From NCBI RefSeq assembly GCF_030345095.1, contig NZ_CP128360.1:5828001-5892000 (forward strand): 64,000 bases of DNA. Direction: 5' to 3'. Position 1 is the stretch's first letter. Each line of letters starts with the position of its first letter. Positions 7,957 through 17,783 of this stretch are shown one piece after another. This DNA comes from Solwaraspora sp. WMMA2056 (GTDB taxonomy: Bacteria; Actinomycetota; Actinomycetes; Mycobacteriales; Micromonosporaceae). Both the position numbers and the translations under genes were made by a program. The notes below the pieces were generated by a model. It did no database searches. It saw only the letters and a list, made by a program, of their open reading frames with translations, and was not told the origin of the DNA.

Positions 7957-8994
7957 CTACCCCGCCGCGCCAGAGACCGCGCCGCCCGGTTCCGGAGCAG
8001 GGTCGCGTCCGGCGGGCGCCGCCTCGGTATCCGGGCGAATGTCGATCCGCCAACCGGTCAACCGGGCAGCAAGGCGGGCATTCTGCCCCTCCCGGCCGAT
8101 GGCCAGCGACAACTGGAAGTCCGGCACCGTCACCCGGGCAGTACGGCTGGCCAGATCGACCACCTCGACCCGTAGCGCCTTCGCCGGAGACAGGGCGTTG
8201 CCCACGAACGTCGCCGGGTCGTCCGACCAGTCGATGATGTCGATCTTCTCGCCGTGCAGTTCACTCATCACCGCCCGGACCCGCTGACCCATCGGCCCGA
8301 TGCAGGCGCCCTTGGCGTTCACGCCGGGCGTCGTCGACCGTACCGCGATCTTGGTACGGTGACCGGCCTCGCGGGCGATCGCGGCGATCTCCACGGTGCC
8401 GTCGGCGATCTCCGGCACCTCCAGGGCGAAGAGCTTCTTCACCAGGTTCGGGTGCGACCGGGACAGCGTGATCTGCGGACCACGGAAGCCCTTGGCGACA
8501 TGTACCACCACACACCGGAGCCGCTGTCCGTGCGGGTAGCTCTCCCCCGGCACCTGCTCGGGTGCCGGCAGCACCGCCTCCAGCTTGCCGAGGTCGACGG
8601 TGACGATCCCCTTCTCGGTCCGCGCCTCGTGGGCCTGGACGATCCCGGTGACCAGGTCACCGTCACGTCCGGCGTACTCGCCGAAGTGCACCTCGTCGGT
8701 GGCCTCCCGCAGCCGCTGCAGGATCACCTGCTTGGCGGTCATCGCCGCGATCCGCCCGAAGTCGTGCGGGGTGTCGTCCCACTCCCGAACCACCACGCCG
8801 TCGTCGCCGACCTCCTGGGCGTACACCAGCGCCATGCCGCTCTTGCGGTCGATCTCGACCCGGGCCTGGGCCTGGGCGCCTTCGGTGTGCCGGTACGCGG
8901 TCAGCAGCGCGGCCTCGATCGCCGCGAGAATCGTGTCGAACGGGATCTCCCGCTCGCGCTCCAGTGCGCGCAGCGCCGCGAGGTCGATGTTCAC
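7957..8994 (-). CDS. nusA: transcription termination/antitermination factor NusA
   Basis: The 345-aa product matches actinobacterial NusA, which lacks the E. coli acidic repeats. An N-terminal RNA-polymerase-binding domain ([20 protein letters not shown]) is followed by an S1 domain near residues 105-175 and two KH domains (including [20 protein letters not shown] and [20 protein letters not shown]). NusA binds RNA polymerase and nascent RNA, controlling pausing, intrinsic termination and rRNA antitermination. The start ATG at 8994 overlaps the rimP stop by 4 bases. The gene is followed by ylxR and infB, the standard order. Confidence 0.96.
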   Translation of the reverse strand: MNIDLAALRALEREREIPFDTILAAIEAALLTAYRHTEGAQAQARVEIDRKSGMALVYAQEVGDDGVVVREWDDTPHDFGRIAAMTAKQVILQRLREATDEVHFGEYAGRDGDLVTGIVQAHEARTEKGIVTVDLGKLEAVLPAPEQVPGESYPHGQRLRCVVVHVAKGFRGPQITLSRSHPNLVKKLFALEVPEIADGTVEIAAIAREAGHRTKIAVRSTTPGVNAKGACIGPMGQRVRAVMSELHGEKIDIIDWSDDPATFVGNALSPAKALRVEVVDLASRTARVTVPDFQLSLAIGREGQNARLAARLTGWRIDIRPDTEAAPAGRDPAPEPGGAVSGAAG

Positions 8995-9659
8995 CTCTCC
9001 TCGTCCTCCACTTCGTCGTCGGTCGAGCCGTCGAAATCCGCCAGGTCGTCGTCGAAATCCGCGAGGTCGTCGTCGACGACCTCGTCAAGGCGGTGGAACT
9101 CCACCTGGACCCGGCCGGGGCCGAGATCCGCGTACGGCCACTGCCGCACCGATCCGTCCACGTCCAGGCTGACCGAGGCGTCGTCGGCGGCGACGACCCG
9201 GCCGGTCACCTGACGCTGGGCCGCGCTCACCCGGACCAGCCGGCCGACGTTGCGCCGCCAGTGCCGGGGCAACCGCAGCGGACGGTCCACCCCGGGCGAG
9301 CTGACCTCGAGTTGGTACTCACCGACGACCAGATCCGCGCCGGCGGTGGACTCGGCCTCGTCGAGAGCCGCCGAGATCGACCGGGAGACCTCCGCCACCG
9401 CGTCCAGACCGACGCCGCCGTCCGCGTCGACGATCACCCGGACCAGGTGGCGACGCCCCGCCCGGGACACCGACACGTCCTCGAGGTCGAAGCCGGCGGC
9501 CACGACCACCGGCTCGATCACCGCGCGCAGGCGGTCGCGCCGCACGACCGGCTCGACCCGGGGGCGCGGGCCGCCCTCGGGACGGGAGCGGGTCGCGGCG
9601 GCAGGCCGACGGGAGCGGGAACCGGGTGACCTGCCACCGGCACGGTCACGCTGTGTCAT
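8991..9659 (-). CDS. rimP: ribosome maturation factor RimP
   Basis: The 222-aa protein has the RimP core from about residue 40: [20 protein letters not shown], then [20 protein letters not shown] and the [20 protein letters not shown] motif that identifies the family. RimP binds free 30S subunits and is needed for 16S maturation. A basic Ser/Arg/Pro-rich extension precedes the core, and an acidic D/E tail follows it; both are common in actinobacteria. GGAAGGG lies eight bases before the ATG at 9659. It is the first gene of the leftward rimP-nusA-ylxR-infB operon and diverges from the DUF4439 pair. Confidence 0.95.
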   Translation of the reverse strand: MTQRDRAGGRSPGSRSRRPAAATRSRPEGGPRPRVEPVVRRDRLRAVIEPVVVAAGFDLEDVSVSRAGRRHLVRVIVDADGGVGLDAVAEVSRSISAALDEAESTAGADLVVGEYQLEVSSPGVDRPLRLPRHWRRNVGRLVRVSAAQRQVTGRVVAADDASVSLDVDGSVRQWPYADLGPGRVQVEFHRLDEVVDDDLADFDDDLADFDGSTDDEVEDEER

Positions 9660-9956
9660 CTCCGCACCCTTCCACCGTTATCGTCTTCGACATGCGCCGT
9701 CACCACTGCGGCGGCATCGCCGGATGCGGTTCATCCGGGGCTGGGCAGAGCGTAACGCGCCCCCGAAGGGATCGACCGCCCGGCGCACCGACGAAACCAC
9801 CCGGGGCGACGCGTGGGTCGACCACCGGGCACCACAGGCGGCCGTCGACACCGAGCGTCGCCACACCGCTACGACACGCCGCCTGCCCGCGACAGGGTTC
9901 GAGCCGGCGGCCGGCCGACGCCCAATCGGGCCGGTACCGGCGCATCCGCCGCACCG

Positions 9957-10580
9957 ATGGTGTTGACTAGCCCGGTGTCCAGACCCCACCACCACCCGGT
10001 GCGGCGTGCCCGCGCCACCGGCCGTCCGGGCGCGCGAACCGGTGCCGGCTGCAGCCGGCGGGACCTGCTCCGGGGCGCCGCCGGCGCGATGTTCGCCGCC
10101 GCCACCCCAGCGGCGGTCACCGGCTGCGGCCTGTTCGACCGCACCCCGGAGCCCGAACCGGCCCCGGACCCGCTCGCCGGGTTGCTCGCCGCAACGGTCG
10201 AGCTGGCCGACGAGTACGCGGCCGCAGCCGCCAGCGTGGCCGACCTCGATGCCCTGCTGACACCGATCGCCACCACCCATCGGGCGCACGCAGCCGAACT
10301 CGCCCGGGTCACCGGCACCGAACTGGCGACGCCCACGTCCCCGGCGGACCCGACGGCCACCGCGCAAGGCCCGGTGGCCAGCGGCGGCGCCACCGTCAGC
10401 CCGGATGGCACCGGCACACCGGCACCTGACCGCGCCACCGTCGTCGCCGCGCTGCGTACCGCCGAGGAGTCGGCCCGCGACGCCGCCGTCGCCGCGTGCC
10501 TCGCCGCGACCGCCGACCGCGCCGCGCTGCTCGGGACGATCGCCGCCGCCCGCGCCTGCCACCTGGAGGTGCTCCGATGA
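9957..10580 (+). CDS. Tat-exported lipoprotein with ferritin-like (DUF4439-associated) region
   Basis: The product (about 207 aa from the ATG at 9957) has a twin-arginine signal (CSRRDLLRGAAGAMFAA) followed by a lipobox, AAVTGC, so it is probably exported folded and lipidated. The mature part is Ala-rich and helical with a Thr/Pro-rich middle. GTG codons at 9960 and 9975 are alternative starts; no strong Shine-Dalgarno decides. The ATGA overlap with the next gene and the rimP neighbourhood match the actinobacterial pair of a lipoprotein and DUF4439 protein. Its role is unknown; a metal- or redox-related ferritin-like function is only inferred from the partner. Confidence 0.7.
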   Translation: MVLTSPVSRPHHHPVRRARATGRPGARTGAGCSRRDLLRGAAGAMFAAATPAAVTGCGLFDRTPEPEPAPDPLAGLLAATVELADEYAAAAASVADLDALLTPIATTHRAHAAELARVTGTELATPTSPADPTATAQGPVASGGATVSPDGTGTPAPDRATVVAALRTAEESARDAAVAACLAATADRAALLGTIAAARACHLEVLR

Positions 10581-10990
10581 CCCCGTGGGACCGGGCGTTG
10601 GCCGCCGAACATGCGGCGATCTTCGCGTACGGGCTGATCGGGGCACAGCTGACCGGTGACGCCGTCAACCGGGCGCGCACCGCCGAGACCGCCCACCGGA
10701 CGCGACGCGACGAGTTGATCCTGCGCTCGACCGGCAGCGACATCGTGCCGGCCCAGGCGGCCTACGAGGTGCCCTTCCCCGTCACCGACCAGGCCAGCGC
10801 GCTGCGCCTGGCGGCCGAGGTCGAGGAGCGCAGCGCCGCCGTCTGGCGGGACCTGCTGGCGGCCACCGAGGGCCCGCAGCGCGAATCGGCGCTGACCGCG
10901 ATGATCGAGTACGCGGTGCGGGCCACCCAGTGGCGGCAGACCGCGGGCAGCACACCGGTCGTGCCGACCTGGCCGGGGCGGCCGGACTGA
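10577..10990 (+). CDS. DUF4439 ferritin-like domain protein
   Basis: The 137-aa product begins MTPWDRALAAEHAAIFAYGL and contains Glu/His positions typical of a ferritin-like four-helix bundle (AAEHAAIFAYG, TAETAHRTRRDELI, AAEVEERSAAVWRD). DUF4439 proteins form such bundles; a metal-binding role is plausible but unproven. The ATG at 10577 overlaps the TGA of the upstream lipoprotein gene by 4 bases, so the two are made together and may interact across or at the membrane. DUF4439 next to rimP is a conserved actinobacterial arrangement, which supports the call. Confidence 0.82.
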   Translation: MTPWDRALAAEHAAIFAYGLIGAQLTGDAVNRARTAETAHRTRRDELILRSTGSDIVPAQAAYEVPFPVTDQASALRLAAEVEERSAAVWRDLLAATEGPQRESALTAMIEYAVRATQWRQTAGSTPVVPTWPGRPD

Positions 10991-11044
10991 GCCGCCGGCC
11001 GACCCGAGCCGGCCCGACACCTGACCCCGGATTCATGACCTCGG

Positions 11045-11073
11045 TTGCCGGCGCCATACCTGGTACGCATACT
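11045..11073 (+). promoter_or_regulatory. candidate promoter of the PadR gene
   Basis: TTGCCG (11045-11050) and CATACT (11068-11073) are separated by 17 bases and each match four of six consensus positions. The expected start of transcription falls at or just before the ATG at 11082, so the mRNA may be leaderless; no Shine-Dalgarno is present in front of this gene. Confidence 0.45.
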
Positions 11074-11081
11074 CGAGTGCC

Positions 11082-11624
11082 ATGTCCATCCGTCACGGCC
11101 TGCTGGCGTTGCTCGGGACCGGACCGATGTACGGCTACCAGCTCCGCGCCGTGTTCGAGGCGCAGACCCGCCAGACCTGGCCGCTGAACATCGGGCAGGT
11201 CTACACCACGCTGGCCCGGCTGCAGCGCGACGGCCTCGTCCACGCCCTGCCGGCCAACGAGGCCGGGCAGCGACCGTTCGAGATCACCGGTCCCGGCCGG
11301 GACGAACTGGCCCGCTGGTTCGCCAGCCCGGTCCCCCGCGCCACCCGTGGCCGGGACGAGCTCGCCATCAAGGTCGCGGTCGCGCTGGTCAGCCCTGGTG
11401 CCGACGTACCGGCCATCCTCGCCACCCAACGCGCCGCGATCATGGACGAGCTGCGGGACCTGAACCGGACCCGGCTGGCGGTCGCCCCTGCCGACCTGGC
11501 CCAGCGGCTGGTGCTGGACGCCCAGCTGTTTCAGGCGGAGGCGGAGGTCCGGTGGCTCGACCACTGCGAGAACGTGCTGAGTCGGACCGGTGGGCCCGCT
11601 CCGGCGGCCGTCAGGGCAGGGTGA
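11082..11624 (+). CDS. PadR family transcriptional regulator
   Basis: The 180-aa protein has the PadR winged-helix domain at residues 1-90 ([20 protein letters not shown], then [14 protein letters not shown] and [11 protein letters not shown]) and a C-terminal helical domain of the Vir_act_alpha_C kind for dimerisation. PadR proteins repress genes for phenolic-acid stress or multidrug pumps and often themselves. No pump gene is adjacent on the same strand, so the target is unknown; the phenolic-acid cluster 15 kb away is a weak speculation. The stop overlaps the end of the convergent map gene by 14 bases. Confidence 0.9.
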   Translation: MSIRHGLLALLGTGPMYGYQLRAVFEAQTRQTWPLNIGQVYTTLARLQRDGLVHALPANEAGQRPFEITGPGRDELARWFASPVPRATRGRDELAIKVAVALVSPGADVPAILATQRAAIMDELRDLNRTRLAVAPADLAQRLVLDAQLFQAEAEVRWLDHCENVLSRTGGPAPAAVRAG

Positions 11625-12471
11625 GGATCTCGTAGCCGTCGTCGGTCACCACGATGGTGTGCTCGAACTGCGCGGTCCACCGGCGGTCCTTGGTGACCAC
11701 GGTCCAGCCGTCGCGCCAGACGTCGTACTCGTGGGTGCCGAGGGTGATCATCGGCTCGACGGTGAAGGTCATCCCCGGTTCCATCACGTCAGTGGGGCGC
11801 GGGCTGTCGTAGTGCGGCACGTAGAGCCCGCTGTGGAACGCCTCACCGATGCCGTGGCCGGTGAAGTCGCGGACCACGCCGTAGCGGAACCGGCGGGCGT
11901 AGGACTCGATCACCCGGCCGATCACGTTGATCTGCCGGCCCGGGGCGACCGCCCGGATGCCCCGCATCATCGCCTCGTGGGTCCGCTCCACCAGCAGCCG
12001 GGCCTCCTCGGAGACCTCACCGACGCAGAACGTGGCGTCGGTGTCGCCGTGCACACCACCGATGTACGCCGTCACGTCGACGTTGATGATGTCGCCGTCG
12101 GTCAACACCGTCGAGTCCGGGATCCCGTGGCAGATGACCTCGTTGAGGCTGGTGCAGCAGGACTTTGGGAAGCCCTTGTACCCCAGCGTGGACGGGTAGG
12201 CCCCGTGGTCGCAGAGGAACTCGTGCACCACCCGGTCGATCTCGTCGGTGGTCACCCCGGGCTTGCAGTACTCGCCGGCGAGCTGCACCGCCTGGGCCGC
12301 CAGCCGACCGGCGAAGCGCATCCGCTCGATGGTCTCCGGGGTCTGCACGTGCGAGCCGCGCCACGGGGTGGGCGAATCCCTGCCGACGTACTCCGGCCGG
12401 GCGATGTGCGTGGGCACCTCGCGCCAGGGCGAAACGGTGCCGGGGGTCAGCGGTGCGCGGACGGCGGTCAT
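11611..12471 (-). CDS. map: type I methionine aminopeptidase
   Basis: The 286-aa enzyme removes the initiator Met from nascent proteins. The five metal ligands are visible in order: Asp in INVDVTAY, Asp in HGDTDATF, His in [11 protein letters not shown], Glu in FTVEPM and Glu in AQFEHT. The N-terminal extension (about 40 residues, [18 protein letters not shown]) is the one usual in actinobacterial MetAP1c. The ATG at 12471 is chosen because GGGGGG lies immediately upstream and the upstream frame is not protein-like; a much longer frame reading from 12936 is antisense to the STAS gene. Confidence 0.95.
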   Translation of the reverse strand: MTAVRAPLTPGTVSPWREVPTHIARPEYVGRDSPTPWRGSHVQTPETIERMRFAGRLAAQAVQLAGEYCKPGVTTDEIDRVVHEFLCDHGAYPSTLGYKGFPKSCCTSLNEVICHGIPDSTVLTDGDIINVDVTAYIGGVHGDTDATFCVGEVSEEARLLVERTHEAMMRGIRAVAPGRQINVIGRVIESYARRFRYGVVRDFTGHGIGEAFHSGLYVPHYDSPRPTDVMEPGMTFTVEPMITLGTHEYDVWRDGWTVVTKDRRWTAQFEHTIVVTDDGYEILTLP

Positions 12472-12567
12472 CCCCCCAGGGTATCGCCGGACCTGGGCGG
12501 CTGACGTCCCAGGCGGGCCCGGCCCGCTGCCCCGCCGGCGACCCGGACCACCCGGTACCTCCGATTC

Positions 12568-12918
12568 TTGATGGATCCGCACAGTTGTGCCATCTTCTAC
12601 TGCGTGGACCTCGAGGATCCGGAACCGGTCTTCTCCGCCACCAGTGACCTCGACGGCGACCGCCTGACCGTCACGGTGCAGGGCGAAGTCGACATGGCGA
12701 CGGCGGACAGCATGTACCAGGCGGCGACCCGGGTCGCCGCCGACGCCCTCACGCTCGACCTGCGTCAGGTGTCGTTCTTCGACTCGGCAGCGATCCACGC
12801 GTTGATCCAGCTCATCGACCGCTACCCGCAGGCGCTGACGGTACTGCCGTCGCGGCAGGTCCGCCGGGTTCTGGAGGTCTCCGGGCTCGGCGAACAACCG
12901 TGGCTCGCCACGGCCTGA
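12568..12918 (+). CDS. STAS domain anti-sigma factor antagonist
   Basis: The 116-aa product has a single STAS fold: [20 protein letters not shown], then [20 protein letters not shown], where the Ser in FDSAAIH is at the conserved phosphorylation site. Such proteins act in partner switching: dephosphorylated by a SpoIIE-type phosphatase, they sequester an RsbW-type anti-sigma kinase. The convergent neighbour encodes both a SpoIIE-type phosphatase and an RsbW-type ATPase domain, so a functional link is likely but inferred. The start may be ATG 12568 or 12571. Its closest stretch resembles short single-domain STAS proteins rather than large RsbR sensors. Confidence 0.85.
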   Translation: MMDPHSCAIFYCVDLEDPEPVFSATSDLDGDRLTVTVQGEVDMATADSMYQAATRVAADALTLDLRQVSFFDSAAIHALIQLIDRYPQALTVLPSRQVRRVLEVSGLGEQPWLATA

Positions 12919-12932
12919 CCGTCGCCGGTCAG
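12915..12932. terminator. small hairpin at the STAS stop codon
   Basis: CTGACC (12915-12920) pairs with GGTCAG (12927-12932) around GTCGCC and spans the TGA of the STAS gene. Imperfect copies of the same roughly 24-base text continue to about 12984 (TGACCGTCGCGGGTCCGCCA, then GGCCGTCGCCGCTCAGCCGC). They form a short degenerate tandem repeat between the two convergent genes, plausibly a weak bidirectional terminator. Confidence 0.45.
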
Positions 12933-12980
12933 CCACCCGTCTGACCGTCGCGGGTCCGCCACCCGCCCGGCCGTCGCCGC

Positions 12981-15900
12981 TCAGCCGCGACCGGGGCGCG
13001 CCGCCAGCCGACGGCCCAGCGTCACCCGACTGCCGTGTTCGTCACGGTCGATCCGCAGCTGGGCCAGGGCGGCGATGAGTGCCAGCCCGCGCCCCCGGAA
13101 CCCGGCGTCGGTCGCCTCCCGCCAGCCGCCGCTGTCGCGCACGCTGGCCGTCAGGTCGTCGCCGTCGATCGAGACGTCGACCCAGATGTCGGAGTCCGCC
13201 GGGCTCACCGGGTGCTCTATCGCGTTGGCGGCCGCCTCGGAGATCGCCACGGTCAGATCGAACTGGTCGGTCTCGCTGAGACCGTGCGCGGTGAAGAAGT
13301 CCTCCAGCCGCCGTCGCAGCAGCGCCAGCTTGGTCGCCTGCGCCGGCAGTCGCAGCGTCAGCCGGTCCAGCTCGGTGGTCTCCAGCACCAGCACCGCGAC
13401 GTCGTCGCGGCGGGGCCGGCGGGCCACCCGTAGCAGCAGCCGGTCGGCGACGTCCTCGACATGGTCGCCGCCGGCCACCGCGTCGGCGCGGACGTGGTCC
13501 AGGCCGGCGTCGATGCCCTCGCTCCGGTCCTCGATGAGCCCGTCGGTGTAGCAGATCAGCCGGGTGCCGACGTCGAGCCGGGTGACCGCCGTGGCGTACC
13601 TGCTCGCCGGGATCGCCCCGATCGGCGGCCCGAGGGCCCGCTCGTGCAGCAGGTGCGCCGTACCGTCGACGACCAGCACCGGCGGCGGGTGCCCGGCGCT
13701 GGCGTAGCGCAGCTCACCGGTCGCCGGGGCGACCGACAGGCACACCACGGTCGCCAGTGACCGCCGGCTCATCGTCGCCATCAGACGGTTCAGCCGGGTC
13801 AGTGCGTCCCCGGGGGCGAACCCCTCCAGCAGGTATGCGCGCAACGCGTTGCGCAACTGCCCCATCGTGGCGGCCGCGCTGACGCCCTTTCCCACCACGT
13901 CGCCGATGACCAGCACGAGCCGGCCGCCGCCGACCTCCACCGCGTCGTACCAGTCGCCGCCGACCTCGGCCTCGGTGTTGCCGGGCAGGTACCGGCTGGC
14001 GAGCAGGGCACCCGGCACCCGGGGCAGCGTCTGCGGCAGCAGGCTGTGCTGCAGGGTGGTGGCGATGCGGTGTTCCGCCTCGTACAACCGGGCATTGCCC
14101 AGCCGCAGGCCGACCAGCCGGGCGAACTCCGCCAGGGCGGTGGAGTCGATGTCGGTGCCGGCCTCGTCGGCCGGCCAGACCAGTAGTTCCCCGAGTCGTT
14201 CCCCGGTCGCGCCGATGAACGGGATGGCCGCTGCCGGCTCACCGGTGCTGCGACCACCACCGTCGGCCTCGTGGCGGGCCCCGGGGGCGGTGGCGACCAC
14301 CCGGGCCGCGTTGGCCAGTCGCTGGACGTGCGCCACCGTCGCCCGTAGCACCTCGGTGGTGGTCTGCGCGGTGTTCACCGCGATGGCGGCGTCGGCGAGC
14401 GCCCGCAGCTGGCGGATGATCCGGCCGCGCAGCTGGCCGAGTTCGACGTTGGCTCGGACCCGGGCGACCAGCTCCCGCGCCGCGAACGGCTTGATCAGGT
14501 AGTCGTCGGCACCGGCGGCGAGACCTTCGACCGCGGACTCCGGCCCGGCGCGGGCCGAGAGCACCACGACCGGTACGTGCCGGGTCCGCGGGTCCGCCCG
14601 CAACGCGGCGACCAGCCCGAATCCGTCGAGGTTCGGCATCATCACGTCGGTCAGGACCAGGTCGAAGGCGGTCCGGGTGGCCAGGTCGAACGCTTCGGCG
14701 CCGTCGGTCGCGGTCGCCACCTGCCAGTACGGTGCCAGCAGCCGGCTGACGTGGTCGCGCAGGTCGGCGTTGTCGTCGACGACCAGCACCCGTCCGACCG
14801 GCGCCCCGGCCCGCGACGAGGACGCGGGGTCGGTGCCGCCGTGCGTCGTCGCCTGCGGTCCGGCCGGTGCCGTACCGGTCCACCGTTCGGTCTCGGCCAG
14901 GTGCAGCCGGACCACGTCGTTGTCGGCAACGGCGTTGCCGACAATGCCGTTGCCGTCGGAGGCGTCGACGTCGGAGGCGTCGACGTCGGAGGCGTCGACG
15001 TCGGAGGCGTCGACGTCGATGGCCGCCGGCCCGACCGACGGGGACGGCAGGTGCCCGGTGCCGAGCGGGACGCCGACGGTGAAGACGCTGCCGTGGCCGG
15101 GTTCGCTGCGTACCGCCACGGTGCCGCCGTGCAGCTGCACCAGCTCGCGGACCAGGGCCAGTCCGATGCCGGTGCCCTCGTGGCTGCGGCCCCGGGCTCC
15201 GGCCACCCGGTGGAACCGTTCGAACAGGTGCGGCAGGTCCGCCGCCGGAATTCCGATCCCGGTGTCGGCGACGGTCAGCTCCGCCAGCTGGTCGCGCTGG
15301 CGCAGCCGGACGGTGATGCCGCCCTCCAAGGTGAACTTCAGCGCGTTGGAGAGCAGGTTCAGCACGACCTTCTCCCACAGGTCCGGATCGACGTGGACCT
15401 CGACAGGCAGCGGCGGGCAGTCCGCCACCAGGTCGAGGCCGGCGCGCTGCGCGGCCGACCGGAACGTGCTGACCAGGCGATTGGTGAGGTCGGCCAGGTC
15501 GACCGGCTGGAACGCGGCCCGCGCCCGCCCCGATTCCAGTCGGGAGAAGTCCAGCACCGTGTTGACCAGCTTGAGCAGCCGCAACGCGTTGCGGTGCATC
15601 ATTTCGGCCCGTTCCCGGTGCGCGGCGGGCAGGTCGGGCTCGTCGAGCTGGTCCTCGATCGGCCCGAGCAGCAGCGTCAGCGGGGTCCGGAACTCGTGGC
15701 TGACGTTGGCGAAGAAGTCACTCTTGGCCTGGTCGATCGCGGCCAGTTCCGCCGCCCTGGCCCGTTCGTGCAGATAGGCCCGCTGGTTGGTGACCGCGCT
15801 GGAGACCTGGCGGGCGAGCAGGTCGAAGAAGTCACGGTAGTCACCGGTGAAGGGCAGATGCCGGCTGCGCCCGACGACCAGCGCGCCGACCGGATCGGTG

Positions 15901-16799
15901 GCGGCGCAGATCGGTAGGACGACCGCGTCGGCGGCCGCGCTGTCCGGTGCTACGGCGACGAAGTCACCGACCGGTGCCGACCCGTCGGTGCCCTCGCGCA
16001 AGGCGGCGAGCAGCGCCGCCGGGGCGGCGTCGGAGTCCGGATGCCGGGGCGCGACGACGGTCTCCGCCGGCACGCCGGTGACGCCGGCGAGTCGGGCGGA
16101 ATCGGCGTCGGGACCCAGATAGAGCAGAGCGAACGGTACGTCGCCGCGACACCCGTCGAGTACCTCGAGCACTCCCCGGCGCAGCTCCGCCTGACTCTGC
16201 AGATCCGACAACCGGGTGCTGAGGTCGGCCAGCGCCCGCAACCGCCGCTCACCGAGCACCCGACCGGTGGTCTCGCTGACGACGCAGTAGACCCCGCCGA
16301 CGCTGCCGTCCTCGACCCGCAACGGATCGTAGGAGACGTCGAAGTAGGTCTCCTCCAGGAAGCCGTGCCGTTCGAGCATGAACGGGTGGTCGGTGCCCCG
16401 GTAGGCGGTCCCGCTGGCGACGACCCGGTCGAACAGTGGCTCCAGGACGTCCCACAGCTCGGACCAGTGGTGTGCCGCAGGCTCCCCCAGGGCCGCCGGA
16501 TGCTTGGCCCCGATGGTGGGCAGATACGCGTCGTTGTAGAACGCCCGCTGTTCGTCACCCCAGTACAGGACGATCTGGGCCTGGGAGGAGAGCATCATGG
16601 CGACGGCGTGGCTGAGACTCGCCGGCCACTGGTGCGGCGGGCCGAGCGGCGTGGCGGACCAGTCGCGGTCGCGAATCATCGCCCCCATGTCGCCGCCCGC
16701 GTCGAACGCGGCGGCGAGCGCGGCAGGCAGGGCGGCTCCCGTGGTGGCTGGTGCCGGTGCCGGTGCGGTCCCCGCCGGCTCATCACCCTCTGCCATCAC
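12981..16799 (-). CDS. hybrid sensor kinase / response regulator / SpoIIE phosphatase / RsbW-like ATPase
   Basis: This 1272-aa cytoplasmic protein chains six modules: a PAS-like sensor (about 30-170), GAF-like (190-340), HisKA with His near 369 ([16 protein letters not shown]) and HATPase_c, a receiver with Asp near 718 ([15 protein letters not shown]), a second GAF-like segment, a SpoIIE/PP2C phosphatase near 925-1115 ([30 protein letters not shown]) and an RsbW-type ATPase at the end ([12 protein letters not shown]). No membrane helix is seen. It joins two-component phosphorelay to partner switching in one chain; the STAS protein at 12568 is a likely substrate. Four DVDAS repeats lie between kinase and receiver. 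ATG 16799 and the next codon are both Met. Confidence 0.9.
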   Translation of the reverse strand: MMAEGDEPAGTAPAPAPATTGAALPAALAAAFDAGGDMGAMIRDRDWSATPLGPPHQWPASLSHAVAMMLSSQAQIVLYWGDEQRAFYNDAYLPTIGAKHPAALGEPAAHHWSELWDVLEPLFDRVVASGTAYRGTDHPFMLERHGFLEETYFDVSYDPLRVEDGSVGGVYCVVSETTGRVLGERRLRALADLSTRLSDLQSQAELRRGVLEVLDGCRGDVPFALLYLGPDADSARLAGVTGVPAETVVAPRHPDSDAAPAALLAALREGTDGSAPVGDFVAVAPDSAAADAVVLPICAATDPVGALVVGRSRHLPFTGDYRDFFDLLARQVSSAVTNQRAYLHERARAAELAAIDQAKSDFFANVSHEFRTPLTLLLGPIEDQLDEPDLPAAHRERAEMMHRNALRLLKLVNTVLDFSRLESGRARAAFQPVDLADLTNRLVSTFRSAAQRAGLDLVADCPPLPVEVHVDPDLWEKVVLNLLSNALKFTLEGGITVRLRQRDQLAELTVADTGIGIPAADLPHLFERFHRVAGARGRSHEGTGIGLALVRELVQLHGGTVAVRSEPGHGSVFTVGVPLGTGHLPSPSVGPAAIDVDASDVDASDVDASDVDASDGNGIVGNAVADNDVVRLHLAETERWTGTAPAGPQATTHGGTDPASSSRAGAPVGRVLVVDDNADLRDHVSRLLAPYWQVATATDGAEAFDLATRTAFDLVLTDVMMPNLDGFGLVAALRADPRTRHVPVVVLSARAGPESAVEGLAAGADDYLIKPFAARELVARVRANVELGQLRGRIIRQLRALADAAIAVNTAQTTTEVLRATVAHVQRLANAARVVATAPGARHEADGGGRSTGEPAAAIPFIGATGERLGELLVWPADEAGTDIDSTALAEFARLVGLRLGNARLYEAEHRIATTLQHSLLPQTLPRVPGALLASRYLPGNTEAEVGGDWYDAVEVGGGRLVLVIGDVVGKGVSAAATMGQLRNALRAYLLEGFAPGDALTRLNRLMATMSRRSLATVVCLSVAPATGELRYASAGHPPPVLVVDGTAHLLHERALGPPIGAIPASRYATAVTRLDVGTRLICYTDGLIEDRSEGIDAGLDHVRADAVAGGDHVEDVADRLLLRVARRPRRDDVAVLVLETTELDRLTLRLPAQATKLALLRRRLEDFFTAHGLSETDQFDLTVAISEAAANAIEHPVSPADSDIWVDVSIDGDDLTASVRDSGGWREATDAGFRGRGLALIAALAQLRIDRDEHGSRVTLGRRLAARPGRG
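14955..15014 (-). repeat. four perfect 15-bp tandem repeats in the hybrid kinase
   Basis: The unit GTCGGAGGCGTCGAC occurs at 14955, 14970, 14985 and 15000 without mismatch and encodes DVDAS four times. A fifth partial copy follows. It lies in the linker between the histidine kinase ATPase domain and the receiver domain. It is in frame, so slippage would change linker length by five-residue steps. Confidence 0.9.
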
Positions 16800-17006
16800 T
16801 GACCACCTTCAGTAATCGAACCCCGTCACGCCACCGCACCGCCCGGCCGGTGCCGGACCGTCCCCTGCCCCGGACCATCCGGCGTGGCCCGCCTCCTACC
16901 CTGTGGCGGTCCCGCCCTAACGTGCCGGCGGACACCATCGGTCGCGTGAACGCACCGACGGACACCATCGGCAGCGCCGCCGACCGGACCGGCGGCGACG
17001 GCGCGG

Positions 17007-17561
17007 TCAGGAGAACGCCGGCAGACCGTCGAGGCTGACCGCGTTGCGGGTGGCGCGGTAGTCCACCAGATCGTCGGCGCTGCGGCGGGCGTGCGCCTGG
17101 ATCAACAGGTCGCGGTCGCCACCGTACTGCAGCAACGGGACGCCGTACCCGCACGAGTCGCTGACCCGCGTGACGTCGACCAGGATCACCGAGCGCGCCC
17201 CGTGCTGATCCGGTGCATCGTCGAAGATCGCGGCCAACCCGGTGAACCGGGGGTCGTCGACCGGCACCACCGACCCTTGGCCGTGCAGCCGGACGATCTT
17301 CGGTGGGCCGTCGAACGCGCAGAACATCAGGGTGATCCGCCCGTTGTCGCGCAGATGCGCCACCGTCTCCGCGCCGCTGCCGTGGTAGTCCAGGTACGCG
17401 ACCCGATGCGCCCCGAGTACGGCGAACGTGCCCCGCATTCCTTTCGGGGAGACGTTGACGTGACCGTCGCCTCCCGACGGCGCGGTCGCGACGAAGAACA
17501 TCGGCTGTGCCTCGATGAAGGCCCGTAGGCGGCCGTCGATGTCGGGGTACACCTTGCCCAT
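17007..17561 (-). CDS. pyridoxamine 5'-phosphate oxidase-fold protein
   Basis: The 184-aa protein has a split-barrel flavin-binding fold: FFVATAPSGGDGHVNVSPKG (cofactor phosphate region), RVAYLDYHGSGAETVAHLRD and GRITLMFCAFDGPPKIVRLH. This subgroup is usually labelled pyridoxamine 5'-phosphate oxidase family and may use FMN or F420. The substrate cannot be read, and it is unlikely to be the true PNPOx because the C-terminal dimerisation domain is missing. It stands alone, leftward, with 207 bp between it and the hybrid kinase gene, and diverges from the next gene. Confidence 0.82.
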   Translation of the reverse strand: MGKVYPDIDGRLRAFIEAQPMFFVATAPSGGDGHVNVSPKGMRGTFAVLGAHRVAYLDYHGSGAETVAHLRDNGRITLMFCAFDGPPKIVRLHGQGSVVPVDDPRFTGLAAIFDDAPDQHGARSVILVDVTRVSDSCGYGVPLLQYGGDRDLLIQAHARRSADDLVDYRATRNAVSLDGLPAFS

Positions 17562-17783
17562 CGCCCCATCGTTGCACGCCGCGACCGCGCGTCGACACGC
17601 CGCGCGTCACCGACGACGCGTGCCGTAGGCGACACCGCAGGGACGCCGACGGTGCCCGTACGGTACGAAGGTCACCGGCCGGGTCACCCGCCGGTGCGGC
17701 CGTGACGTCATGCCGGGTGTGAGTGCTGTGTTCGACACGACCGCAGGCGGTTCCGGTTCGGCGACACGGGAGAGGCGGGCACG

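Noticed and set aside
9885-9960. tRNA-like GGGTTCGAGCC segment upstream of the DUF4439 lipoprotein gene
   Set aside because: The T-loop-like text has no matching acceptor stem, anticodon stem or D-loop on either strand.
12472-12936. Upstream extension of map to 12936
   Set aside because: It is antisense to the STAS gene and absent from the MetAP family; the ATG at 12471 gives the standard protein.
16920-16980. Duplicated GGACACCATCGG text upstream of the hybrid kinase
   Set aside because: It is a short (about 14-base) direct repeat 30 bases apart with no promoter or operator symmetry. It is noted but too weak to call a site.
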